Of a DNA stretch of 64,000 nt, positions 40,367 to 50,204 are shown piece by piece. The notes under the pieces were generated by a model. That model saw only the letters and a list, made by a program, of their open reading frames with translations. It did no database searches and was not told the origin of the DNA. How positions within the stretch are numbered: the stretch's first letter is position 1; each line of letters opens with the position of its first letter. The DNA comes from Bedellia somnulentella (lineage: Eukaryota > Arthropoda > Insecta > Lepidoptera > Bedelliidae), in assembly GCA_963576735.1 (NCBI GenBank), contig OY755171.1, forward strand, positions 9,176,001 to 9,240,000, in the 5' to 3' direction. The position numbers and the translations under genes are program-made.

Positions 40367-43309
40367 CTACCAACCTAAGGTTTTAAAAAAATGGGATTTA
40401 AGTTTATTTTTAAATATATTTAATGATGATGACATACGTATGTCATCTGGTAGTGAGTTCCACAAATTAACTGCTTTGGCTGCAAAGGAATCACTATATG
40501 TAGCACTGTCATGAGGAGGTACACTCAACATCTTATTCTCCCGCGATCGCAAGGCAAGGCCGTGGGAGCACAAGTATGTGAACTTACAACGAAGATAGTG
40601 GGGGGCAGCAGGATTATTCAGGACATTATATAAAATACAGAGGATATGAGTATTCCTCCGAAGTCGAATTGGGAGCCACTTTAGTTGAGCGCGGTACTCA
40701 GAAATATGATCGTATTTACGTAATCCAAAAATAAATCGGATACATAAATTCTGGAGACGTTCGAGTTTGTTTAGTAGCTCCTCTGTGAGGTCAAGATAGC
40801 TTACGTCTGCGTAATCGAGAATCGGAAGCAGTAGAGACTGTGCCAGCGTAATCTTAGTGTGGTGAGGCAGGAAAAATTGCAAGCGCTTAAGTGAGTGACA
40901 GGATGCAAAGACTTTCTTACTCACGGCTTCCACTTGGGGCACCCACGAAAATGTACTGTCCATAATAATTCCCAAATTCTTGACAGAATTGACGAAGCGA
41001 ATATCGGTGCCATTATATGTCAACTTCTTATTAAGAGCAATATTTGCCTTATTCAGCAATCTCGAACTGCCAAAAATAATTGCCTGTGACTTATCAGGAT
41101 TTAGCAGTAGTCCAAACTTCTTCACCCATTTCGATATTATCTCCAGGTTGTTATTTATGAGATCAACTGCCGAGTTTATATCTTCCGGAACAGCACTTGT
41201 GTAGATTTGAAGGTCGTCTGCATAAAGGTGATAGAGAGAAGTAAGTTCTTTAGCCAAGATATTAATAAAAAGTGAAAAAAGTAAAGGAGAAAGAACGCCG
41301 CCTTGCGGGACGCCAGCTAGTACCGGGCACCAAGCAGAGCTCTCTGCGTCGGTGCGCACGCACTGCTGACGACCTTTAAGGTATGATTCAAACCAATTGG
41401 TGACTGTCGGAGATACGTTAAGAGTTCTTAAAATGCCAAGTAGTATATCAAGGTCCACAGTGTTAAATGCGTTGCTGAAATCTAAAAGTGTAAGCACTGT
41501 AACTTTGTGATTGTCCATATTTAACCGAATATCATCAGTGACCTTGATGAGAGCAGTAACAGTGCTATGACCTGTTCGGAACCCAGACTGGAAATCGTTG
41601 AGTAAGTTGTGAGTGGAAAGGAAGTTGGAAAATTGTTCAAATACGAGGCGTTCAAGAACTTTTGATAGGAATGGTAGGATGGATATTGGGCGAAATTGGG
41701 ATAAGGTGGTTGGGTTAGAAACTTTAGGAATAGGAACAATGAAGGCATTCTTCCACATACTAGGGAATGAACAAGAGAGTAGGGATAAGTTCATTAAATT
41801 TGTTATGTGTGGCAAAATTATTTCCAGAATAGGATTAATCATTAAAGTACTAACGTTGTCAGTACCTGTTGCTTTGCTGGTTATATTAGAAACACATCTT
41901 TTAACGTCACGACCAGAGACCAATTTGAAAGTGAATTGTGGGCAATCAGGGATAGGTGTAGAAACAAGATTGTTCAGAGCCTCAGCTTTACATTGATCAC
42001 TAATGGTCAAAGGAGGAGAGGAGAAATGCTTATTAAGTGCATTGAGGTCTGTATCTATAGGAGAATTTGCCCGAGATTTTCCTATGCCCAATGTTTTAAG
42101 GAATGACCATAACTGTGAGGTGTCACAATCGTCAATGGAAGTATAGATATATCGGCGTTTTGCATCTCTACACACTCTATTACAGCGATTCCTCAGCTCC
42201 TTGTATTGTTGCAAGTGCTCATCCGTCGGTTGCTTTTTATAGCAATATCGAGCATGATCCCGTTTACTCATTAGATTTTTAATTTTGTCAGTAAGCCATG
42301 GCGCAGGTAACTGTTTCACGCGGACTGAACGAAGGGGAGCGTGTTTGTCATAAAGGTCGGTCACGAGAGTATTAAACCGTTCAACCCTTTCATCAATCTC
42401 GTCAATGCTGTCTAGTTGTGCCCAATCAACAGCTTTTGCATCTTCACATAGCTGCTGCAAGTCCATTCTCTTAAAATTACGCTGGAGAATAGTACGCTTT
42501 TTCGGTTTGGGAGTACGGATTTTATAAGAGAGATAAAGAAGATCATGGTAGGAGAAACAGTCAGCAGTTAGTTGCCCATGATTGAGGACGAGGTCAGGAG
42601 AAGAAACAGTTATTAGATCTAAAAGTGTAGGATTGGAGTGAGGTGGATGGTGAGTAGCATCAAGAGGCAAAATGTGGAGATTTTTTGCTGTTGTGATGGA
42701 GCATAACGCTTTTGAGCGGTGATCGTTTTTTAAAAGACATGTATTAAAGTCACCCATGACTATGGTGTTATCAAAATTAGGAGTATAATCATCGAGAAGT
42801 TTTTCATATGTATCAAAGTAATTGACCGTCATACAAGGGCTATAGTAGACTCCAAGGAGAACCCTGCTGAAGTTGAGACGCACTTCTAAGAAGAGATGCT
42901 CAGCCTTCCCATTATATTCACTCGGAGATCTACTAACAATGGTGTAAGGAATGTGGGCCCGTAGGTATATGGCCACTCCACCGCCACCTTTATTCGTGCG
43001 ATCGTTACGCACTAATTTAAACCCGGGTAATGGGTATATAGAGGAGTCAAGAGAGGGTTTTAACCAGGATTCAGAAACTAGAATGGCATGTATATTGCTA
43101 TTATCAAATGACGTAAGCATATCGGAATGGTGTGAAGGAATACTCTGAGCATTAATATGGACCACGTTGAATGCTTTGCGATACTTGGAGAATTCGGTAT
43201 TGAGGGTAGATGACAGTGGGACATACGACATATCAAGAGAGGTGGAACTTATTGAAGAACATGATAGAAAGCTATCATCATCACTGCCGGCAGAATCATA
43301 AATACTCAT
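40367..43309 (-). CDS. LINE ORF2: APE endonuclease and reverse transcriptase, 980 codons, intact
   Basis: Cuts target DNA and copies the element RNA from the nick. Endonuclease at about residues 45-270: VHINAQSI, LVSESWLKPS, NKGGGGVAIYLR, GVYYSP, VMGDFNTCLL and the histidine segment FSYHDLLYLSY. Reverse transcriptase at about 480-780: AFIVPIPKV, FRPISILPFLSKVLERL, FQSGFRTGHSTVTAL, motif A LLDFSNAFNTVD near 611, GVPQGGVLSPLLFSLFIN, catalytic HLYADDLQIYTS near 696, NPDKSQAIIFGS. The C-terminal part ends with FAAKAVNLWNSLPDDIR and a basic tail. No RNase H is seen. All catalytic motifs are present and there is no stop. Confidence 0.95.
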   Translation of the reverse strand: MSIYDSAGSDDDSFLSCSSISSTSLDMSYVPLSSTLNTEFSKYRKAFNVVHINAQSIPSHHSDMLTSFDNSNIHAILVSESWLKPSLDSSIYPLPGFKLVRNDRTNKGGGGVAIYLRAHIPYTIVSRSPSEYNGKAEHLFLEVRLNFSRVLLGVYYSPCMTVNYFDTYEKLLDDYTPNFDNTIVMGDFNTCLLKNDHRSKALCSITTAKNLHILPLDATHHPPHSNPTLLDLITVSSPDLVLNHGQLTADCFSYHDLLYLSYKIRTPKPKKRTILQRNFKRMDLQQLCEDAKAVDWAQLDSIDEIDERVERFNTLVTDLYDKHAPLRSVRVKQLPAPWLTDKIKNLMSKRDHARYCYKKQPTDEHLQQYKELRNRCNRVCRDAKRRYIYTSIDDCDTSQLWSFLKTLGIGKSRANSPIDTDLNALNKHFSSPPLTISDQCKAEALNNLVSTPIPDCPQFTFKLVSGRDVKRCVSNITSKATGTDNVSTLMINPILEIILPHITNLMNLSLLSCSFPSMWKNAFIVPIPKVSNPTTLSQFRPISILPFLSKVLERLVFEQFSNFLSTHNLLNDFQSGFRTGHSTVTALIKVTDDIRLNMDNHKVTVLTLLDFSNAFNTVDLDILLGILRTLNVSPTVTNWFESYLKGRQQCVRTDAESSAWCPVLAGVPQGGVLSPLLFSLFINILAKELTSLYHLYADDLQIYTSAVPEDINSAVDLINNNLEIISKWVKKFGLLLNPDKSQAIIFGSSRLLNKANIALNKKLTYNGTDIRFVNSVKNLGIIMDSTFSWVPQVEAVSKKVFASCHSLKRLQFFLPHHTKITLAQSLLLPILDYADVSYLDLTEELLNKLERLQNLCIRFIFGLRKYDHISEYRAQLKWLPIRLRRNTHILCILYNVLNNPAAPHYLRCKFTYLCSHGLALRSRENKMLSVPPHDSATYSDSFAAKAVNLWNSLPDDIRMSSSLNIFKNKLKSHFFKTLGW

Positions 43310-43755
43310 ATATAATATAATAAATATTAATAAATACTAATTTAAATATTTACAACTAAGCTACTTTACTTACTAATTTACCTATCTATTGTATATTATA
43401 TATTTGAGAATAAATATATCAATCTGCACAGCCCCAAAGAAAAGAAAAATAAATATAAATTATACAAAGAAAACGGGGCAAGGCTATCTTTATTCAAAGT
43501 GTTTTATAAATTTCTGAACGCAGCTTAATTTGTCTATGGCTGCTCCGTGTGAAGTGAAACGTCAAAGTCAAAAATGTCACTGTCAGAAACTTGAGTGTTA
43601 ATGTTAACAACTTTACAGTGAACATGATCAAAACAATAACGAAAATCTACTAGCTAAATAAAAGAAACTACCACAAAGTAGGGTAGGATACACAGGCAGC
43701 GTTGGTTAAAATAGAAATAACATAAAAAACAAAGGAGAAAGCCTATGATCACCTA
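43310..43755. other. LINE inter-ORF spacer
   Basis: About 446 bp AT-rich spacer between ORF1 stop and ORF2 start. How ORF2 is translated is not evident. Confidence 0.6.
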
Positions 43756-44565
43756 TTATGCCCGCCTATCCTTTGATGTTGCGCCGGTCTTGCTCCTGGT
43801 GGCAGGCACAGCCGCAGCAGCGGCGGAACTCGGCTTGTTGGGCTTGGCCGCGGGCTTATCGGTGAGTGTTCGGGCAGCGGCTGATGTCTTCGGGGTTGCC
43901 GCAGGATGCTTCTTGCACAACTCATCCAGCTGGGCAGCCGTCGCCACCTTCACGTTGGTGCCGTCAGCGAGCTTGAGGAACACGGATCCGTTCCCTGTCC
44001 AGCACGCGTTCATCCCGAAGTGTCGACGGGCGCGCGCATAGATGTCCTGCCGGCTCTTAGTCAGAAACTCACTGACTACCGTGCCACTCGATTTAAGCTC
44101 CTTCTTGCGGGCCCACACTGATGCCTTTATGGAGATGCTGGCTAGGCGAACAAGAATTGGGCGCGGCCTCTTGGGGTTCTTCACACCTATCCGTACACAA
44201 TGCTGGATTGCAGATTGGTCGAAGCCGGTTACTCCCATCCTGCTCACAATGCCGGAGACCGTGGTCGCTGGGTCCTCTCCATCCTGCTCCTGCACACCAC
44301 TGAACAGCAGGGCGTTACGTCGACTCTGGCAGTCCATCTCATCGACTTGATGGGCCAGGCTGGCCACTTGGTCCTGCAGGAGGCGCAGCACACACAGAAC
44401 CATGTCCTTAAATGCAGTAAAGTCCGAGGCAAGGGCATCAAGATCCGACTTCTTTTCTGTGGAGCTTATAGCTTTCTTCATTCTCGACTCAAATTCATTC
44501 AAGCGGCTGGCAATCATTGACTCCATGTCTTTCTGCTGCTCCAAAACTTTCTGTGCTGTGGCCAT
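43756..44565 (-). CDS. LINE ORF1: coiled-coil RNA-binding protein, 269 codons, intact
   Basis: An N-terminal heptad-rich segment (residues 5-85, with ASRLNEFESRMKKA and LLQDQVASLAHQVDEM) predicts a coiled coil. This leads to SRRNALLFSGVQEQDGED, then ISRM-type and RVRIGVKNPKRPRPILVRL-like sequence (residues 95-165), the layout of L1-type ORF1 RRM proteins. The C-terminal 60 residues are Lys/Ala/Pro-rich and basic, as for nucleic-acid binding. Much more GC-rich than ORF2, perhaps reflecting codon bias. It would coat the LINE RNA. No CCHC knuckle. Confidence 0.85.
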   Translation of the reverse strand: MATAQKVLEQQKDMESMIASRLNEFESRMKKAISSTEKKSDLDALASDFTAFKDMVLCVLRLLQDQVASLAHQVDEMDCQSRRNALLFSGVQEQDGEDPATTVSGIVSRMGVTGFDQSAIQHCVRIGVKNPKRPRPILVRLASISIKASVWARKKELKSSGTVVSEFLTKSRQDIYARARRHFGMNACWTGNGSVFLKLADGTNVKVATAAQLDELCKKHPAATPKTSAAARTLTDKPAAKPNKPSSAAAAAVPATRSKTGATSKDRRA

Positions 44566-44795
44566 AGTGATTTTGTTGTAGTGCAGTGGTGTAGATTTTT
44601 AGGTTAGGCCAGTTGGTAAGTCCACTGAATATTTATAGCATGGAGGTGTAGGACAGTGCAGATTTCAGTTATTGGCCTAATTTGCACACATTCCAATTAC
44701 AAATATGATAAAGAAATGTTCAATTAAGTGTTTTAACTATTTTAAATTAAAAGAGTTTTAAAAATTATATGCTTCTTTTTTTGCTCCTACCTCCC

Positions 44796-44825
<30 letters not shown>

Positions 44826-44826
<1 letters not shown>

Positions 44827-45139
44827 ATACTATAACTAAAGTATCATTAAAATTAACCCTACTTTAAGGGTGTCTGGCAGGGGGTTGCAACTGTACTAAG
44901 TGTCTGGCTGTGGACGAGGCGGTTTCTAAGATCACCACTAATAAAATAACTGAAAACTAAGCTTTATGCTATACCTAATTTGAGATACATTTTTACACAC
45001 CTTTACTACCTGTTACCTGCCAAAGCCGGGGGCGACCCAAGTTTCATAGCCTGGGATCGTTCTTACCTGTATAGTGGACATACACAGAGAAACTTTTAGA
45101 CTTTATACTATAACTAAGGTCTGGCCGTCGCGGGCTCTT
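44826..45139 (-). repeat. Right terminal inverted repeat, outer segment
   Basis: Reverse complement of 38527-38840, including CTGGCAGGGGGTTGCAACTG and TGGACGAGGCGGTTTCTAAG, ending GCGGGCTCTT. Confidence 0.9.
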
Positions 45140-45656
45140 AGACTAAAAGCATCATTGTATGTGTTAACTTTGTATACGCCAAACAATGTATTCGTATCAT
45201 TTGTCAGTCTGCATAATAAACGTCTACTTATACTGTGCAGAAATAATGTAAACTTTAAACTATATTAAATTAAAATTTCTCTCGCAGTATAAATGTAAGT
45301 TGTAAATTTAAAACGTAATGCTAAAATGAATGGACCACACCGCACTGCCGCAACTCCCGCAAATTCGTGTTGGCTCAAAATGTTTTGCATATTTATCTGT
45401 ACAGTCCTTTCTGTGGTCACTACACCACTATCGTTCTAAATTATTTTAATATTATTTGATGCCTGTTTTGTTACATGGAAGGAAATATGAGTGATAAATA
45501 TATTTTGGCGGTTTAGGTACGTGGGCGGAATTGGCGAAAGAAGTGTAAAAATATTTATATATAAATATAAATGATGTTCTTATGTATTCAAAGAAAATAC
45601 AAAAGGAAAAAATTTACTCTCGAATATGTTTTTTGCCTATTTCAACGAATAGAAAA
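45140..45656. other. AT-rich sequence, nothing recognised
   Basis: No supported feature. Confidence 0.4.
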
Positions 45657-46020
45657 CTAGTTGTCGGCCCCGGCTTTGCACGGGTAGTGAACTGCTGACC
45701 TCCTATGCCATTTAACGTGATTTTATGTACCCAATGTTTCCTTCTGACAGTTTAAGCTAATCATTACAGAGATATTTATTTAAATCGATATTATTTATGG
45801 AGCTTATCCATTACAGACAAACAATAAAAAAATATATTTACGACCGATTTCTGAATTGAGTATTCCAGCTGAGAACAACGTAAGTATCGTTCTGTCGCAT
45901 TGAAATCTTAACAACTGAATGAGACAAAACGATACTTAAGTTATTCTCAGCTTGAATACTCAATTCAGAAATCGGGCATTAGTGTATTCTATTGGAGCTA
46001 ATTTCAATTTCCTATTACAT
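45657..46020 (-). mobile_element. Helitron-like 3' end
   Basis: The minus strand ends ACCCGTGCAAAGCCGGGGC, CGACAA, CTAG, then T. Hairpin plus CTAG|T as at 16614 and 29722. The 5' limit is a guess; a foldback MITE lies inside. Confidence 0.55.
45844..45975. mobile_element. Foldback MITE, 132 bp
   Basis: Arms of about 50 bp: CCGATTTCTGAATTGAGTAT at the left and the complement of the same 20-mer at the right, continuing through GCTGAGAA and AAGTATCGTT with a few mismatches. Loop of about 30 bases. No coding. The target duplication is not obvious. Confidence 0.8.
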
Positions 46021-46299
46021 TACACTCTCAATTCATTTCAAGAATGGTGATGAAACACGGTTCGGTTTGATTGCATAAGGACTCATTAAGTGTTTGTTTT
46101 GATTTAAAATAATAAAAAATTTATACCATTTAGAAAAAAAAACTATTTTGCTTATTCTATGGTGCAGTCTATGGTAGGAATTGTAACCAATACTCGTAAT
46201 TGGTGATTAAGCTTCGTCCATTTTATTGGAAGATTATCTGTACCGCGGCATTAAATCCCAAATTAAGGTAGCCAGAGCCATAAATACAAAAATTCTTCA

Positions 46300-46660
46300 G
46301 CCGCGTTTAATAATAATAATAATTCTACTGGATGCCACTATCCTTCATGACGTGGGTCTTGTGAAAACCAAAACCGAGAAGCGTCGCAAGTATCTCGATC
46401 TGGCTCACGAGATCACCGACATGTGGGGTGTGACTTCGACAGAAATAATCCCAATTGTTTTGTCCGCGAACGGGTTAATTCCAACCAGCCTCGCGACCAA
46501 CTTGAGGTGGTTGGATTTCTGTGGCGTGTCGGTTCCAGCACAAAAGCAGAAGGCGGTGCTGCTCGATACGGCTCGGATCGTCCGTCGGTTCTTGAACCTG
46601 AGTCCCTGACCCCGACCGACTGTGCTCTTGTCGGGGAGTCATTTAAAATTCTTATTTTCT
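46300..46660 (+). pseudogene. Non-LTR retrotransposon C-terminal fragment
   Basis: A plus frame contains KTEKRRKYLDLAHEITDMWG, VTSTEIIPIVLSANGLIPTS and AVLLDTARIVRRFLNLSP then stop. I recall this conserved end (KYLDLAHEI..MW, SANGLI, RIVRRFL) from insect LINE proteins. It is GC-rich relative to the flanks. A short (AAT)n tract lies just before it. The polymerase domain is missing. Confidence 0.6.
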
Positions 46661-46694
46661 GTTTCGGCCATGGGAGAGGCGAGAATCTAAAAGA

Positions 46695-46788
46695 TACCTA
46701 TAATGCGGCTGAGGAGTTTCTAGCTATGAAGCTCTGGCTACCCCTTTTTGGAATTTACGGCCGTGAGTATATGTATGTATGTTAAGTC
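46695..46788 (+). repeat. SINE-B 3' fragment
   Basis: GCGGCTGAGGAGTTTCTAGC, GAAGCTCTGGCTACCCCTTT, TTGGAATTTACGGCCGTGAG and a TATG tail. Confidence 0.8.
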
Positions 46789-46829
46789 AACAATTTTTAT
46801 CTTTTCATTAACTTTGTTATAAAGATAAC

Positions 46830-47745
46830 CACCTAAGAAGCACGTGAACCTGCCTTGTCTACAAGGCGTTGGTTGCGACAATCAACCATTAAATTATAAA
46901 AGCTAAGAAAACCTACGCCTATTATGGGTTTAGTGACATTAGCTACTATAAATCGCCAAGCAAAACTACGCCTTAATCGTAAATTTAGACTTAGCTGCAC
47001 AAAGCCGAAAGTCTCAATGGTCGTTCCGTTGGCTGCGCTGAGTTGGAAGTCTGTTCTGGCTCGACGCTCCCAAAGTGCAGAACGAGGCTAGACGCAGAAT
47101 TCACTGCCAGTGTCCACAAGGAACTGGGTACTCGTACTGCGGTCGGTGACGAGGAGGCGACCTAAAGAGGCACAGCAGTCATCTGTCACCATTAACGACT
47201 GCTGGTGGAGTTTCCCGCCTTAGAAAAGTTGCAAGGCTTGATGCATCGGCGAGCATTTGCACCAAACCTCGCATGGTACCAGCAGAGTGGATGCTTCTGG
47301 TAGCTGGAGCTGGATCTGCTTCGCTGACGTGATGAAGATCGACGTCGTTCGTGCGGTCTTGCCCGGCTTGCAGAGCAACATGAGGCTCGAGTGTGCTCAT
47401 CAACACTTTACAGTGAGAGCTTTCACCATCTGCCGTAGTTCGGCCAATTCCTCAGACGCTGCAGAGTTCGTCCGAGCTCCCGTAGATGTAGACGGCTGGA
47501 CAGATGCAACTTGGTGAGAACCACTGATCTCCTATACGCGGTTGGCTAATTCGGCCAGCTGGTCTAGTCCAAGGGATGGCTGACTCGCCAAAACTGTCTG
47601 GATGGATGGTGGCTGTCGGCTACTCCAAATAGATTTAATAAATTCGGCGGGAACATCCGGTCCAGCTAAATCCATCAGGTGACGCAGGAACTGGGATGAT
47701 TTCCGATCACCTATCTGTTCATGCGTCAATAATTCGGCTGTGTTA
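46830..47745 (-). pseudogene. Ty3/gypsy gag and protease remnant
   Basis: Minus strand, decayed. 47532-47729 reads THEQIGDRKSSQFLRHLMDL, AGPDVPAEFIKSIW and LGLDQLAELANRV, a gypsy-type gag segment, followed by a stop and a Ser/Thr-rich stretch. Nearer the left end (46900-47160) it reads RLLVTDRSTSTQFLVDTGSE with the aspartic-protease DTG, then SAANGTTIETFG and VTKPIIGVGFLS. Stops and shifts separate the parts. No LTR, reverse transcriptase or envelope gene is visible. Clearly inactive. Confidence 0.82.
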
Positions 47746-48130
47746 AACTAAAAACAAGTATGTCGTTTTTGGCAAATTTTACAGGAGAGCGAAAAAACAC
47801 TTTTTTTTTTTAAATTTAAATATTCCCTAAAGTAATTGACGGATCTTGATGATTTTTGGATATGTCCGACGCGATGTAGTTTCCTAATGAAATTAATATA
47901 TTTTTTTGACTTGACCTTTACAGTAACGCGAAAATGCTTTTAGCATAGTCTTACCATATTACTTATGTTACAATTACTAAGCTAAAAAGAAGCAAATAAC
48001 TTACTTGACTAAGAATTATGATCTTGAAAAAGCTAAAATCATGTAAGTTGCAACATACTTGATTTAAGCATTGACTTGCTGTTGCCTCTTCATGAGTATA
48101 CCGTCATAAGGCGTTGATATCAAGTATCTT
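47746..48130. other. AT-rich sequence, nothing recognised
   Basis: No supported feature. Confidence 0.4.
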
Positions 48131-49280
48131 ATCATACCAACTTATGGACTTCCACGCCCTGCTTATTTGGATAAGCCTCCTGAAATCTATAGTGAGTACA
48201 ACCTACCCAAAAGGCTTTATTCGTTCAGGGATTGTGGAACGGAAGACCGACACGACCAGAGAGAGATCAGACACAGCTTGATGACATGCTATGCCATGAC
48301 AGACATGTCTTTCAAAGCACGGGTTTCAATAATCAGTGTTATTCCATCACCATCATGGGCCTGTTTTACGAAGCAACAGGTTACGTTTACAGGTAGTATC
48401 CTAGCAATATTTGAAAACTTTTGTATGGAATTGGATGCAAATGCTCCACATCATGAAAACTCATGTGGGCATGTCCTTTTCTCACATACTTAATAGTTAT
48501 AGATTCTAAGCCATGAGTATTCACAATCATAACAAGTGCTGTGAACATGATCCAAATATTTTGGACACAGCAATTATCTGCCCAAACAACAAAAGTATAC
48601 AAAAACAGGAAACAAGGAATCCTATGCGTTAACCAACAGTAATATATACAAGATGTATCGAGAAATCTAGCTGTCACAGGGAACACGTCCCGATATATAT
48701 TATGCTGTGAACACTCAGCAGATTTAACTTATAACCAAAAAGGCAGGACTCGATGGCATTAAAGCGAGTTCTGAGATATATAGTATAATATTCGCTGAGT
48801 AGGACAAGAGAGATGACGGACCTGTCTATGGCTATTTTGACGCAGGTTGGTGCAGCAATGAACACAACCGTAGATCATGTACTGGCTACGTATTTATACA
48901 CCAAGGTGGACTAGTACATGGAATTCTTGACGTCAGCAGACAGTCGCACTTTCGACTACAGAGGCCATATTTATGTCTCTATCTACAGGAATGATGAAGC
49001 AGCTACATGATGAATTCTGGCCACACTTGGTTAATGTACCCATGACGATAATATGTGATAATCAGAGAGCAATCAAACTTGCAGGTACCGAAAATTATCA
49101 CTCCAGGATCAAGCATATAGACATACGCCATCACTTTGTGCCTGACAAGGTGCGCCTGAAGAAGATTGACATCAAGTACATCCGGACCAATGAGATCGTG
49201 GCTGACGATTTCACCAAGGGTACCCCGTAACAAAAGCTTGAGTACTGCTCACGCAAGATGGGTTTATGCCCAAGTAAACA
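48131..49280 (+). pseudogene. copia reverse transcriptase/RNase H remnant
   Basis: Scattered copia blocks: YGYFDAGWCSNEHNRRSCTG, YVFIHQGG (48820-48915), RQQTVALSTTEAIFMSLS (48935-48990), then an 85-codon open piece with TIICDNQRAIKLAGTENYHS, RIKHIDIRHHFV and VADDFTKGTP (48973-49230). The match ends KMGLCPSKH. Stops and missing stretches make it inactive. It differs from the intact copia at 11-15 kb, so it is another lineage. The 48167-48493 frame precedes these blocks but is not recognisable. Confidence 0.82.
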
Positions 49281-49384
49281 TTTAGAAATATATGCATTAA
49301 ACCTCATCAGACTCTTTACATCGTGTCTATGACACATACTACATCTGTCAGTAGTCTGACAATGTAAATAATATATTGTGAATT

Positions 49385-49665
49385 TCCTAATACTCAAACG
49401 TTTTCGCCAAATATTCCCGAAGGGGTTGGCAGAGGTACTTCTGAATATCACATGACATTGTCACCTGGTGTTCCGAGTACCAACGTTTTGCTTGGACAGT
49501 GTACTCACGTGATAGGGAGCAGGCCTATCACTGCTTTGTACGAATACACTGTCACTTGACTAAGTACAATTTAGCCATGTGGGTTTCCTCTCGACGTGTC
49601 CTCACCGTTAACCACCATGATAAATTATCCACACGTATGCCTTTATGTAAATGATGTCCATTGGC
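49385..49665 (-). repeat. SINE-A body and 3' end
   Basis: ACTCAAACGTTTTCGCCAAA, TATTCCCGAAGGGGTTGGCA, GGACAGTGTACTCACGTGAT, GTTTCCTCTCGACGTGTCCT, CACCGTTAACCACCATGATA. The tRNA head is lost. Confidence 0.88.
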
Positions 49666-49799
49666 AACTTAATACATCAAAAATCGAAAAAAAAAACCGT
49701 TCCGCCCTAGTATATTTATAAGTAATCAAATCACATAGAACACTTTTTTTACATTAATGTAACAAAAACGAAAACGTATCAAATTATTGTTTTAACGGA

Positions 49800-50060
49800 A
49801 CACAACGTTTATACGGCACTTATCCACTATTGTTAGAATTTTTGCCATTTTATTTCGAACAAAATAATATCGTTCCAATTATTGAATTCCCCCGAACAAC
49901 ATATTTTGAGAGGAGGATCAAACCTTTATTTTATTTCTATACGCCACCTATCGTTTATAATTTGCACCACTATAGGCACCAAGCTAACTTCATATCAACC
50001 GTTCTGAAACTTTTGTCACCACTCGTGAGATGGCGCTAACATAGCTACAATTGTTATTTT
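49800..50060. repeat. Unclassified repeat E, copy 1
   Basis: Shares with 56050-56310 the blocks AATATCGTTCCAATT, TATACGCCACCTATCGTTTA, ACCGTTCTGAAACTTTT and CTCGTGAGATGGCGCTAACA, in order over about 240 bp. No coding, no tRNA boxes, no clear ends. Confidence 0.75.
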
Positions 50061-50204
50061 ATGTTACTGTAGTTTCACAAATTACTCAAAGAGGGCGCTT
50101 TTACTTTAATTTGGTATAATTGGGCCAATTTATTTTTAGGTGTACCACCATCCATAATAATGTTTTTTTTTAAAAGTACGAGAATACATGATGCTGTTGT
50201 ACAT

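Larger units (their letters stand above)
40015..44825 (-). mobile_element. Full-length LINE (CR1/L2-group, Daphne-like) with intact ORF1 and ORF2
   Basis: Inserted in the right arm of the long-TIR transposon. 3' end at the left: a (TAA)n-type microsatellite (40015-40036) after TATGCAATAAAGTGTTTATT on the element strand. 5' end at the right, about 230 bp of leader before ORF1, ending in a run of about 27 A on the plus strand (44798-44824). TATA at 40011-40014 and 44826-44829 is the minimal target duplication. Both ORFs are uninterrupted, so this is a candidate active copy. The group is inferred from the microsatellite tail and motif style. Confidence 0.9.
38527..45139. mobile_element. DNA transposon with about 420-bp terminal inverted repeats, superfamily unknown
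   Basis: Left repeat 38527-38946; right repeat 39905-45139, split by a LINE (40015-44825). Ends AAGAGCCCGCGACGG at the left and its complement at the right. The arms match over their full length; I noted two single-base differences plus one at the LINE junction. Without the LINE the element is about 1.8 kb and holds one truncated gene. Flanks TAGAGCA and TAGACTA may be an eroded target duplication, but this is not certain. Each arm has five GCCAGAC sites. Confidence 0.88.

Noticed and set aside
43745..44041. Ala/Val-rich plus-strand membrane-like protein
   Set aside because: Shadow of the GC-rich LINE ORF1 on the minus strand.
44798..44824. Poly-A tail of a plus-strand processed pseudogene
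   Set aside because: Upstream sequence is the minus-strand LINE leader and ORF1; no plus-strand gene ends there.
48167..48493. 108-codon frame as a gene
   Set aside because: Lies directly upstream of copia blocks and has no domain of its own; probably decayed element sequence.
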